A stretch of 20,572 nucleotides of DNA from CF-161 sp035259145 (GCA_035259145.1 DATFWQ010000065.1:1-20572), one strand, 5' to 3'; shown: positions 1 through 6,640, counted from the stretch's first letter. A program made the numbers and translations. Notes: generated by a model not told the origin, from the sequence alone.

Positions 1-1347
1 TGGCTGTGCGGCTTCTCGCAGAACATGACGGAGCTGATCCTGTTCCGCGCCTTGCAGGGAGCGTTCGGCGGCATGCTCTTCGCCAACACGTTCACGGTTC
101 TGGCGGACATATTCGACGTCCAGCAGCGCGTGCGGATGCAGGGCATCTTCGGCGCGGTGTTCGGGCTGTCTTCAGTGATCGGCCCCACGTTCGGTGGTTA
201 CATCACCGACAACCTGGGCTGGCGTTGGGTCTTCTACGTCAACGTTCCAGTCGGGATCCTGGCGATAGCCGTCACCCTCGCAGCACTCCCATACGTTCGG
301 TCGAAGGTCTCGTGGAGGGAGATCGACTTCGCCGGCGCGGCGATGCTGGCGGCGGGCGTCATACCTCTGCTTGTCGGTCTCTCGATCACCCACGACCATT
401 CCTGGACCTCGCCCGAGGTGCTCGCTCTGCTGGTTGGCGCTGGTGTCATGCTGGCCGGGTTCTTCGTGGTCGAGATACGCTGGGCACGCAACCCGGTCGT
501 TCCCTTTGAACTCTTCAAGACCAACCAGTTCGCGATCTCCGTCACCGTCGCTTTCTTCACCGCAGTCGGGATGTTCGGGGCAATCATCTTCATCCCTCTG
601 CTCTATCAGGGGGTGCTCGGAGTGAGCGCGACCAGTTCCGGGAACCTGCTGATCCCGTTGATGGGTGGCCTCATCTTTTTCAGCACCATCGCAGGCCAGC
701 TGCTGTCCCGCATCCGCTACTACCGCGTGCTGGGGACCGTGGGGGTTGGCGCGATGATTGGGGCCATGTGGCTGCTCACCGGAGTCACGCCGAACACGAG
801 CCAGTGGACGGTCGCCGCATATAGCGTCATTCTCGGCGCAGGCCTCGGCCTTACGTTCCCGCTGACGCTGTCGGTGGTCCAGGTGGCGCTCCCCCAGCGG
901 GTCGTCGGAGTCGCAACGAGTCAGGTCCAGTTCTGGCGAAACCTCGGCGGTACCGTCGGCACCGCAGTGCTCGGCTCGATCCTCTCACGCCAGCTCGCGC
1001 CGGACATTCAGGCTCGTGTCGCGGCTCTGCACCTGCCGGCCCAATTCAGTCTGCCCTCCAGCTCGGGCAGCACCCCGCAGGCCGCCCTCGACCCGAATAA
1101 CCTCGCCCACACGCGGGCATCTCTCCCAGCGCAGTTCCAGCCTCTGTTCGACAACGTGGTCCACGCAATGCGATTCGGTCTCGCCGACGCCATCCACGAC
1201 GTGTTCCTGATCGGCGCCGGAATCCTCGTGATCTCGATGGTGGCCACCCTCTTTCTCAGAGAGGTGCCTATCAAGGGCGGCCGCCGGACCATCGCGCCAG
1301 AGCTGGCCGACGATAGCGTCGCCGAGCGGCTGACAGCGACCGGTTGA
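1..1347 (+). CDS. MFS exporter, DHA2 (EmrB/QacA-like) family, 5' end cut off by window
   Basis: Proton-driven inner-membrane exporter of drugs or small organic compounds, by family. The reading frame is open from base 1, so the true start lies upstream; about 448 C-terminal residues are visible and end with TGA at 1345-1347. The stretch around base 215-255 reads LGWRWVFYVNVPVGI, the DHA2 signature following transmembrane helix 5, preceded by a GPTFGGYITD segment that fits motif C of the exporters. Many further hydrophobic helices follow, consistent with the 14-span class, with a polar loop (about bases 1040-1130) before the last span and a short charged tail. The nearest plus-strand neighbour is 4 kb away, so it is the last gene of its transcript; a strong hairpin follows at 1388. 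Substrate cannot be told. Confident for the family, not the substrate. Confidence 0.93.
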   Translation, partial: WLCGFSQNMTELILFRALQGAFGGMLFANTFTVLADIFDVQQRVRMQGIFGAVFGLSSVIGPTFGGYITDNLGWRWVFYVNVPVGILAIAVTLAALPYVRSKVSWREIDFAGAAMLAAGVIPLLVGLSITHDHSWTSPEVLALLVGAGVMLAGFFVVEIRWARNPVVPFELFKTNQFAISVTVAFFTAVGMFGAIIFIPLLYQGVLGVSATSSGNLLIPLMGGLIFFSTIAGQLLSRIRYYRVLGTVGVGAMIGAMWLLTGVTPNTSQWTVAAYSVILGAGLGLTFPLTLSVVQVALPQRVVGVATSQVQFWRNLGGTVGTAVLGSILSRQLAPDIQARVAALHLPAQFSLPSSSGSTPQAALDPNNLAHTRASLPAQFQPLFDNVVHAMRFGLADAIHDVFLIGAGILVISMVATLFLREVPIKGGRRTIAPELADDSVAERLTATG

Positions 1348-1387
1348 CGGCGCCAATGGGCACGCCGGACTGATCGCACCACGTGGA

Positions 1388-1429
1388 CTCCCCTCGTCCG
1401 GGACAGATGCGTTCCGGACGCAAGGGGAG
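1388..1429 (+). terminator. Long two-segment hairpin after the MFS gene
   Basis: CTCCCCT (1388-1394) pairs with AGGGGAG (1423-1429), and directly inside it CGTCCGG (1395-1401) pairs with CCGGACG (1414-1420). That gives 14 base pairs in two 7-bp blocks, with a 2-base bulge (CA) and a 12-base loop. It begins 41 bases after the MFS stop codon. There is no T-run after it, so it would be a terminator of the U-tract-less kind common in high-GC bacteria, or an mRNA 3' end stabiliser. The pairing is seen directly; the function is inferred. Confidence 0.6.
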
Positions 1430-1729
1430 GCGCGCCGGTGAATTTCCCACAACATCGGCCAGCACGGGCTGCGCAGCAGTCCTCACGATGATCGGCGCCA
1501 TCGCAGAACACTTCAACGCTGAGCTCCAGGGAGTGGTCAGGTACTTCAGATCCAACATCCAGGTCGCCGACGATGCCAGCAGCTACGCCGGAGTCATCTC
1601 GCTGAGCAAGGTCATTCGATCCAGAAGGTGCCAGGCGTTGCCATCGCCCTCCCCTCGATCGCGCTCCTGGCCAAGCCAGGCAGCGCCGGCAGTAGCACGT
1701 GTGCCATAAACCAGGCTCGGTCAACTCCA
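1430..1729. other. Gene-poor gap, nothing recognised
   Basis: A plus-strand frame stays open from 1383 to 1709. It contains a plausible-looking stretch (ATG at 1490, reading MIGAIAEHFNAELQG) but has no ribosome binding site and no family I recognise, and its beginning runs through the terminator hairpin. It may be another gene remnant. I see no RNA gene or repeat here. Confidence 0.3.
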
Positions 1730-1950
1730 TCAAGCGGCTCTGGAGTATTCGTGGGGTAAACCTCGCAGCTGGTCATTGAGCAAAATCCGTCCACCTGGGA
1801 TAGAGGTCCGGCGTCAGGAGCAGGAGCCGCACAAGCGCTGGTCAAGTCCCTGATATGTGCGCGCCTCGTGGTAGTGAACGAGGAAGTCCTGGAGCATGTA
1901 GTGCCGGTACACCAGCTTGAGTCCGTCACGAGAACTGATCGGAGCGGAGG
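1730..1950 (-). pseudogene. C-terminal remnant of an integrase-core (DDE) transposase
   Basis: Translating the minus strand in one frame gives, in order, FLVHYHEARTYQGLDQRL (about 1885-1832), then an in-frame TGA (at about 1816-1814), then GRILLNDQLRGLPHEYSRAA ending at a TGA at 1732-1730. The first block matches the end of the rve integrase core of IS481/IS3-like transposases (pattern YxxxRxHxGLxxxL). The second matches their usual C-terminal tail (pattern RLGGLxxxYxRxAA). The premature stop and the absence of any N-terminal part or catalytic DDE residues show it is dead. The upstream end runs into the 3' end of the CPBP gene at about 1926, so the boundary between remnant and gene is not sharp. 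Family assignment is from remembered consensus, not from a search. Confidence 0.7.
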
Positions 1951-2474
1951 GCGTGGCCGATCAGCACGCCACCCATATTGATTGCGCAGTGCAGCACTGC
2001 CGCCGCTGCGGGCGAGGCTCGGCGCACCTGGGCGAGGCCCAACCAGAACAACCCCAGGCCCAGGACCCGATCCCACCGTCCATCGACGACGCCATGTTTG
2101 GCGGCGAAGAGCACAGCGGTGGCGGCCGCCCCGGCCGATGGCTCCACGAGCCCGCCCCAGATTCGCTCCTCGACGATGGGCACCAGCAGGCCGAGCGCCG
2201 CAAGCTCCGTGCCGAGATCGTCGGGCGGAGGCTGCGAGGAGCGGCTACCTAACAGCGCTCGCCCGAGCGGATACCCAAACAGCGCCAGACCCAGGCCCCA
2301 TGCCACCCGGGCCGGACCCACCGGCCGGCGCCGTAAGGGCCACCGGCTCACCATCAAGCTGCCCACGCCCAGCGCCCCATGGCTGACAATCCATGCGCGG
2401 CCGCGCGACCGGAGGCTTCGTCGGGCGCTGAGCTCAGCCGTCGCGACCGCTACGGCTAGGAATAGTGAGGTCAC
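1926..2474 (-). CDS. CPBP-family intramembrane glutamic protease-like protein
   Basis: Membrane protein of 182 residues of the CPBP (CAAX protease and bacteriocin-processing, Rce1-like) family, which cleaves or processes membrane-associated peptides in the lipid bilayer. Motif 1 is E102-E103-R-I-W-G-G, motif 2 F123-A-A-K-H127, and motif 3 H162-C-A-I-N166. All three catalytic or metal-site elements are present, but the usual arginine of EExxxR is replaced by glycine (G107). About five hydrophobic segments surround them. I place the start at GTG 2474 because it overlaps the upstream stop as GTGA, although the frame stays open farther upstream to 2822; a longer start would overlap the neighbour almost entirely. 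It is the last gene of the minus operon. Substrate unknown; a peptide or prenylated product of the operon is conceivable. Some CPBP proteins are non-proteolytic. Confidence 0.75.
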   Translation of the reverse strand: MTSLFLAVAVATAELSARRSLRSRGRAWIVSHGALGVGSLMVSRWPLRRRPVGPARVAWGLGLALFGYPLGRALLGSRSSQPPPDDLGTELAALGLLVPIVEERIWGGLVEPSAGAAATAVLFAAKHGVVDGRWDRVLGLGLFWLGLAQVRRASPAAAAVLHCAINMGGVLIGHALRSDQFS

Positions 2475-2893
2475 CTCAGATCCTCGGGGGGAGCCGGCGG
2501 CACCGGCCGGTAGCGCCGGGACCGTCCCACCACATGCTCCAGGTGCCGCCTGGCCGCGGGCACCCCATCCCCCCACAGTTCGCCACCGTGGTCGAATCGG
2601 TAGACGGCCAGCCAGCCTCCCCGCGAGAAGCCGGGACGTGCGGCCCGGCGCCACAACGAGAGATGCACCGGCATATGGGCATAGGTGTATGCGCTGTTGA
2701 CGTCGGTCCAGATTGTGATCAGCCCCACTGTCAGCGGCCACCGGTACCAGAGGTGGTGGCGTACGTAACCTGGCGCTGACACCAACTCCCGGCGGATGCT
2801 GCGGGCCTGCAAGGCCAGCCACAGCAGTGCGGACACACCCGACATGTGATTGGCACCGTCGACCACCACCGGTCCGCGTCGATCAGCCGCCAT
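2471..2893 (-). CDS. Small ABM-like (dimeric alpha-beta barrel) protein
   Basis: A 140-residue protein without signal peptide. The central part (residues 45-82) reads as VRHHLWYRWPLTVGLITIWT followed by DVNSAYTYAHMPVHLSLWRR. It resembles the dimeric alpha-beta barrel proteins (antibiotic biosynthesis monooxygenase, DUF3291 and DUF4188 groups), where a W-x-D/S segment precedes a helix carrying Y-A-x-x-x-H-xx-x-W. Members act as small cofactor-free or haem-handling oxygenases or as binding proteins. The basic C-terminus is proline and arginine rich. Start is ATG 2893, overlapping the end of the ThiF-like gene by 11 bases; a second ATG lies 16 codons in. The stop overlaps the GTG of the protease gene (GTGA), so it is translationally coupled on both sides. 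Family call is from pattern memory and is moderate. Confidence 0.6.
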   Translation of the reverse strand: MAADRRGPVVVDGANHMSGVSALLWLALQARSIRRELVSAPGYVRHHLWYRWPLTVGLITIWTDVNSAYTYAHMPVHLSLWRRAARPGFSRGGWLAVYRFDHGGELWGDGVPAARRHLEHVVGRSRRYRPVPPAPPEDLR

Positions 2894-3734
2894 AGTCCTG
2901 CCACAGTGCCAGGGCTAAGCTCAGGTCCCGGCGCCGGCGATGGAGCATGCGCCAGGCCAGCGGCCGAACTGTATCCAGAGCATCCACCCGGACCGAGCGG
3001 CGCACTGGCCGGTCGCAAAGGAGGCGCAGGACGTACGCCACCACCAACGGCCCAAGCGCTCCGGAGGTCATGGCCAGCTGAGGCCAACCCTTTTCGGGGT
3101 GGACGCGCTGATCCTTCAACACCGCGAACATCTCGTGGGGGAGAGCGGTGAGCGGCACCAGCGCCCGCAGCAGCCGCAGGGGGTCCCGCTCGCCGGCCTC
3201 CACTCTGCCTCGGAGCGGGCGGCGCGTGCGCGTGTAGTCATAGAGCTCAACGTACTGCGTCGAAGCGATGTCGTACGCGGTGATGACGCGCAGATGGAGC
3301 GCGCAGCCGGCATGGTGGAGAGCCACCTTGGCGGCCACCCCTGAGGCCTCGGTGACATCGACGGCATCGATGACCACGTCGCCGTCGTGGAGCAGGTGGC
3401 CAGCATTCTCCGGATCGATGCCGCAGTCGTGCGCCTCCACCTGGACGAAGGGGTTGACCTCGAGTGCCCGCTCCGCCTGCACCTGAGCTTTGTTGCGGCC
3501 GACATCGCTGAGCCGCGCCTCCTGACGGTTCAGATTGCTGACCTCATAGCGGCCAGGATCGACGAGCACCAATCGTTCGGCCCCGGTGCGAATGAGCGGC
3601 ATGACGCACGCGCCGCCCGTCGAGCCGACGCCGGCAATCACGAATCGCTGGCGCCGCAGCCGGTTCTGGAGCTCGGCAGGAATCAGAGTTCGGTTGCGGC
3701 TGGTCAGATCGCGATAGAAGGACTCATGATTCAT
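2883..3734 (-). CDS. ThiF/MoeB/E1-like adenylating enzyme
   Basis: E1-superfamily enzyme of 283 residues that by family uses ATP to adenylate a carboxyl group, usually the C-terminus of a ubiquitin-like protein, a sulfur carrier or a peptide. Seen: nucleotide-binding loop G35-V-G-S-T-G40; acidic strand end LVLVD59; the hallmark SNLNRQ (66-71); the R80/K82 pair; and VIDAVD (121-126), whose last Asp fits the Mg-ATP aspartate. There is no CxxC zinc pair, and no cysteine lies where the E1 catalytic cysteine normally does (cysteines are 43, 104, 144, 240), so adenylation without a stable thioester step is likely. I chose ATG 3734 because it forms an ATGA overlap with the upstream gene and leaves the usual short helix before the ATP loop; the frame is open farther back. 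No ubiquitin-like, JAB or thiamine/molybdopterin gene is adjacent. Confidence 0.88.
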   Translation of the reverse strand: MNHESFYRDLTSRNRTLIPAELQNRLRRQRFVIAGVGSTGGACVMPLIRTGAERLVLVDPGRYEVSNLNRQEARLSDVGRNKAQVQAERALEVNPFVQVEAHDCGIDPENAGHLLHDGDVVIDAVDVTEASGVAAKVALHHAGCALHLRVITAYDIASTQYVELYDYTRTRRPLRGRVEAGERDPLRLLRALVPLTALPHEMFAVLKDQRVHPEKGWPQLAMTSGALGPLVVAYVLRLLCDRPVRRSVRVDALDTVRPLAWRMLHRRRRDLSLALALWQDYGG

Positions 3735-4924
3735 GCCTGGCCACCCCTGAAGCGTGCGAATGCGGAGCAGGATGCGACGATCACACGTGACGGCGAGATT
3801 GCCCGAATGCATGTCGTAGTGGCGGCCAGCTCTAGTTGGGGAACGAACACAACCCCGGGCCCCATGGTCGCCAGATGCGATTGACCGCTGGGGCTCGAAC
3901 CCAAGGCCTGCAGGCAGCCCTCCTTGACCCAAATCACCTGGTCGCGAGCCACCTCCTCGCCGGGCCCGAGCACGACTGCTTCCCCGGGCGGCTCGACCTC
4001 AGCCGCCGCCCGCCAGCTCGGTCTCTGCGTGGACTGGAACTGCCCCAGCGCGAGTAGCCTCGTCAGCGCCTGCTCATCCTCCAGATCGAGCGCGCCGTTG
4101 ATGTCGGACCAGCGCTGGAACGAGGCCAGGCCAACCTCTCGGATCAACACCGCGTACGGCGACGTCGCGTTGTACAGATAGCGCGGGCGCAACGGGTGGC
4201 CATCGCCGAGGTCGATTGTCTGCGCCGGCCAGGTTGCGACCGGGATGAAGAAGTAATGGAGATGACGGAGGATGACGCGCGGATCGAGGTCACCCGTCAC
4301 GAGCTGGACAACCTCCTTATGCCTTGGGTCGAGCAGCACCCGGCAGCCGAGTAGGGCCAGCTCGATTGGTGCCCGCTGCGTAGCCGTGTCGCGGCGGGCC
4401 CGATCGACCATCGAGCGGCCGATTTCCCAGCACCGGGATATCGGGATGTCGTGGCCACTCCGGATGTCACCCTGCCAGGCGCGTCCGTGCACAGCCTCAC
4501 AGGGCAGCAGCGGAGGTCGATCGGGGTCCCCAAATCGCCATCTGCGCTGCGCCTCCCTCGGGCCCTTGAAGACCGAATACGCCACCAGCTGCCACGCCGG
4601 GTCGAAGGCCATGGCGTGGCAATCTCGGGGCCCCACCCACTCGCGCGGTTCACGCAGCGGCACCCAGCCCGCCACCAGGCGGGTGTCGTAGAAGTTCACG
4701 AGCAGGTACTGCGCCAAACGCCACGCGAGTAGCGCGTCCCGAGCCGCATCTGTGAGGGCGTCGTCGCGGACGACCAAACAGCGGATGCCGTGCCGGAGCT
4801 TGCCGGCTGCAATCACGCCCTCACCGCCCCTTCCGGTCATCCCCTTCCAGTCGTATTGCGCGCCGCGCAGCGCCCTCTCCGCGAGCTGGCGGGCATTGTC
4901 CGTCGGCTTGATCATGCCGTGCAT
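3731..4924 (-). CDS. GNAT-fold acyltransferase (AHL-synthase/FeeM-like) fused to a cNMP-binding-like domain
   Basis: A 397-residue soluble protein, first gene of the minus operon. Residues about 45-260 have the layout of the autoinducer-synthase-like GNAT group (FeeM N-acyl amino acid synthases, PEP-CTERM-associated acyltransferases). An AWRLAQYLLVNFYDT helix (67-81) corresponds to their YxLRY region, followed by an HAMAFDPAWQLVAYSVFKG strand pair (103-121), CWEIGRSMVDRARR (165-178, the usual EigRlavd), and LRHLHYFFIPVA (219-230). Residues about 312-393 read as a cyclic-nucleotide-binding beta-barrel: a VVLGPGEEV start, VIWVKEGCLQAL, LATMGPGVVFVPQLEL, then an SRVIVASCSAFARF end, but without the phosphate-binding RxA arginine motif. 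Known acyltransferase-cNMP fusions (mycobacterial Pat) have the opposite order. Start ATG 4924, or ATG 4915; neither has a clear ribosome site. The stop overlaps the ThiF-like start. Confidence 0.6.
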   Translation of the reverse strand: MHGMIKPTDNARQLAERALRGAQYDWKGMTGRGGEGVIAAGKLRHGIRCLVVRDDALTDAARDALLAWRLAQYLLVNFYDTRLVAGWVPLREPREWVGPRDCHAMAFDPAWQLVAYSVFKGPREAQRRWRFGDPDRPPLLPCEAVHGRAWQGDIRSGHDIPISRCWEIGRSMVDRARRDTATQRAPIELALLGCRVLLDPRHKEVVQLVTGDLDPRVILRHLHYFFIPVATWPAQTIDLGDGHPLRPRYLYNATSPYAVLIREVGLASFQRWSDINGALDLEDEQALTRLLALGQFQSTQRPSWRAAAEVEPPGEAVVLGPGEEVARDQVIWVKEGCLQALGSSPSGQSHLATMGPGVVFVPQLELAATTTCIRAISPSRVIVASCSAFARFRGGQA

Positions 4925-5060
4925 GGTTGGTTGGGTTCCGTGCCACCGACAGTCTCAACGGCGTCTCGTTTCTCGCCGCCCCTGGCTGAAACCAGATTTG
5001 ATACGAGACTGAGAGGCGAAGCCTCGTTGGTTGCCCAGAAGCTGGGCCGGGGGAAGCGAG
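4925..5060 (-). promoter_or_regulatory. Operon leader with hairpins and mutually exclusive stems
   Basis: Upstream of the four-gene operon, in transcript order, GAGGC-TTC-GCCTC forms a tight hairpin (5025-5013). Then CAGTCTC (5011-5005) can pair with GAGACTG (4956-4950), while the overlapping GTCTCGT (5009-5003) can pair with ACGAGAC (4969-4963). Both are perfect 7-bp stems and cannot form together. A GCCCA/TGGGC small stem lies just upstream (about 5033-5047). I match it to no known riboswitch class. A promoter is not obvious; TATCAA near 5000 is a weak -10 candidate. The stems are seen; a regulatory role is inferred. Confidence 0.35.
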
Positions 5061-5094
5061 CTCGCTCCTTCGCCCATCGGAGTTTGAGACCGAC

Positions 5095-5274
5095 CCAGCG
5101 CCGGGGTGGGCATGATCGGGCGCCCATCGACGCCCCCGAACTTTGCCGCACCGCCCTCCGTGACCTCCTCGGTGTCGCAGTGGACGATGTCGCCGGCTCG
5201 ACCTCGACCACCGGCTGCAGGCTGTTGTCTCATTTGTAGTGGACCCGGCAGCGCTCCAGGGCGTGCTCGGCCAT
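5095..5274 (-). pseudogene. Decayed start of a formamidase/acetamidase-family gene
   Basis: An excellent ribosome binding site (AGGGAGGAG, five bases before ATG 5274) opens a frame reading MAEHALERCRVHYK, then TGA at 5232-5230. Continuing in frame gives DNSLQPVVEVEP; after a one-base slip (about 5194) it continues GDIVHCDTEEVTEGG and then VDGRPIMPTPALG. Joined, with the TGA read as the Trp codon TGG it most resembles, this gives HYK-W-DNSLQPVVEVEPGD, the N-terminal hallmark of the acetamidase/formamidase family (FmdA/AmdA), which hydrolyses short amides to ammonia and acid. The rest of the roughly 300-400-residue enzyme is missing, so one nonsense change, one frameshift and a large deletion have killed it. 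Intact start signals beside a dead body suggest recent loss. Family recognised from pattern only. Confidence 0.65.
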
Positions 5275-5358
5275 GTGCTCCTCCCTGCCCGGCTCCGCGT
5301 GGTTGAATGGCGAGACGACTGCGTTCGTACTCTGTGGCGAGGTAAGGTGTCAACGGTG

Positions 5359-5610
5359 ATGATCAGGGTGCGCGCCCATCCCGGCGCGTCGCGTGACAGG
5401 CTGGAATGGGACGGCGAGGTGCTCCACGTGTGGGTGACCGCGCGGGCCGTAGCCGGCGCCGCCAACCGAGCAATGGTCAGGGTGATCGCCGAGGGCCTGC
5501 AAGCGCGGCCGGCGGCTGTGCACCTGGTCGCCGGAGAGCGCGGCCGCGACAAGCTGGTCGAGGTGGAGGGCGCGTTCTCGTCTCCGTTGCAGCCCTCGAG
5601 CGGCCGCTAA
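5359..5610 (+). CDS. YggU / DUF167 family protein
   Basis: An 83-residue protein of the DUF167 (YggU) family, a small conserved alpha-beta fold of unknown biochemical role found across bacteria and archaea. It matches the family end to end: VRAHPGASRDRLEWDGEVLH at the start, then VTARAVAGAANRAMVRVIAE (family pattern A-x-G-x-AN-x-x-L), and HLVAGERGRDKLVEV (family G-x-x-S-R-x-K). The frame is open from 5239, but only the part from about 5359 is conserved. GTG 5356 is an equal start candidate: GAGGTAAGG lies at 5339-5347, eight bases before GTG and eleven before ATG. It stands alone between the dead amidase and a gap, and gives no hint about function. Confidence 0.85.
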   Translation: MIRVRAHPGASRDRLEWDGEVLHVWVTARAVAGAANRAMVRVIAEGLQARPAAVHLVAGERGRDKLVEVEGAFSSPLQPSSGR

Positions 5611-5617
5611 GAGCGGC
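5603..5617 (+). terminator. Short hairpin over the YggU stop codon
   Basis: GCCGCT (5603-5608) and AGCGGC (5612-5617) form a perfect 6-bp stem with an AAG loop that includes part of the TAA stop. No T-run follows. Possible weak terminator; the function is a guess. Confidence 0.3.
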
Positions 5618-6060
5618 ACCGTCGCTGAGCGGGGCCTGAGCTCGGACGATCTAGACGGCTCGGAGGTAGTGATCAAGCCCGATCCCTTGGCGCCCAGGTT
5701 CAGCCTGGCATTCCTGGACTATGCCCATGCCCGCGCTTCGGGGGCGAAGGGCGACGCCTCAGGCCCACTCCCGCGCAGACCGGCCGAGTTGACGTGGTGG
5801 GTGTAACGGCATAGACGCGCCGGCATACTCCGGCATGAAGGAGGAGATGAAAGAGCTACACCGAAGGCTTAGCGAGCCACGGTGGCCCTGCGCCATGCGG
5901 CGGCGACCGTGCGGGTGCCGTCGAAGCGATTGGCACTGGGTACGTGCGGGCAGGCCATTGAACCACGAATTAACACAGGATCGGGGCGCTGGCGCCATTC
6001 TGTCAGGCCCTGATCTGCTTCCGCCCGGCCCGGTCACGGCCCGCGATCGAGTTTTGCGCC
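5618..6060. other. Gap without a convincing gene
   Basis: Plus frame 2 is open up to TAA 5804-5806 with good codon bias (reads VIKPDPLAPRFSLAFLDYAH near 5669-5728). Its only start candidate, GTG 5669, sits two bases after GGAGG, too close for normal initiation. It may be the tail of a lost gene. A plus frame opening at ATG 5835 (MKEEMKELHRRL) owes its acidic start to a purine-rich AAGGAGGAG run and soon becomes Arg/Pro-rich, with no family match. A small GCCGG/CCGGC stem lies at 5819-5834. Nothing else seen. Confidence 0.3.
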
Positions 6061-6615
6061 TCAGCGAGACTCGCGGCCAGCAGGCTCGAGTGCCAGTGAT
6101 CTTCTGCGTGAGCCTGATCGGGGCCCCCAGGGCTTCAGGACGGACAGACCGATCACCGCGCCACCGGCGAGGATGATGACCACGCTGCCGAACACGTGCA
6201 GATGGTGAAACGAGTCGTACGCGATGCCTATCCTTCCGGTTCGAGACAGATTGGTCAGCTCGCCAATCCAGTCGTGGACGGTGAACGGCGCCAGAACGAC
6301 CAGCACGTAGGTGACCAGTTGCTTCAGCAGAAGCCAGTACCAGCGGAAGAAGCCCCAGACGGTGCCCCAGGAGAGGAGGAGACCACTGCCGATGGCGATT
6401 ATTGGTGCGGGGATCATCATGAGCCCGTCGAGCTTCTCCAGCACCAGGTTCACGGCGTAGTGGTGAGCAGGGTCCTGGTTCGTCCAGCTGATGATCAGCA
6501 TGCAGAAAGCGGCTCCGAGCCAGGCACCTCCACTGATCACGTGCACCGTCAGAAGGGCCTTCTTTTGCCTGGTGGACAGCCGCTGGCGGGGTCGACGAGC
6601 GACCTTGTCCTTCAT
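6061..6615 (-). CDS. DUF2269-like integral membrane protein
   Basis: A 184-residue membrane protein with a basic N-terminal tail (KDKVARRPRQRLSTRQKKA) followed by four to five hydrophobic spans. The spans are LLTVHVISGGAWLGAAFCML, LMMIPAPIIAIGSGLLLSWG, WYWLLLKQLVTYVLVVLAPF and VFGSVVIILAGGAVIGLSVL. The pattern of an HVxxxxxWLG first helix, and a GTVWGFFRWYWLLLK loop before the third, is that of the DUF2269 / predicted integral membrane proteins of high-GC bacteria; function unknown. I chose ATG 6615 because upstream sequence in the frame (to 6921) is low-complexity and overlaps the divergent kinase. Only a weak GGAA precedes it. It is transcribed divergently from the kinase, and its 5' region carries one copy of the TGACACGTGG element. 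Confidence 0.7.
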   Translation of the reverse strand: MKDKVARRPRQRLSTRQKKALLTVHVISGGAWLGAAFCMLIISWTNQDPAHHYAVNLVLEKLDGLMMIPAPIIAIGSGLLLSWGTVWGFFRWYWLLLKQLVTYVLVVLAPFTVHDWIGELTNLSRTGRIGIAYDSFHHLHVFGSVVIILAGGAVIGLSVLKPWGPRSGSRRRSLALEPAGRESR

Positions 6616-6640
6616 GGTCACATTCCGCGCCACCAGGGCA

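Noticed and set aside
1383..1709. 108-codon plus-strand frame after the MFS gene
   Set aside because: Its start lies just before the terminator hairpin, there is no ribosome site and no recognised domain; kept only as a comment in the gap entry.
2475..2822. Longer N-terminus for the CPBP protease
   Set aside because: The extension is Arg/Pro/Gly-rich and out of frame over the upstream gene; the GTGA overlap at 2471-2474 is the natural start.
3888..3904. tRNA T-arm-like sequence on the minus strand (TTGGG-TTCGAGC-CCCAG)
   Set aside because: It lies inside the acyltransferase/cNMP gene, and no acceptor, D or anticodon arm can be drawn around it.
5835..6176. Plus-strand frame beginning MKEEMKEL after a GC stem
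   Set aside because: The ATG is part of a purine-rich run, the rest is Arg/Pro/Gly-rich and ends antisense to a real gene; no family match.
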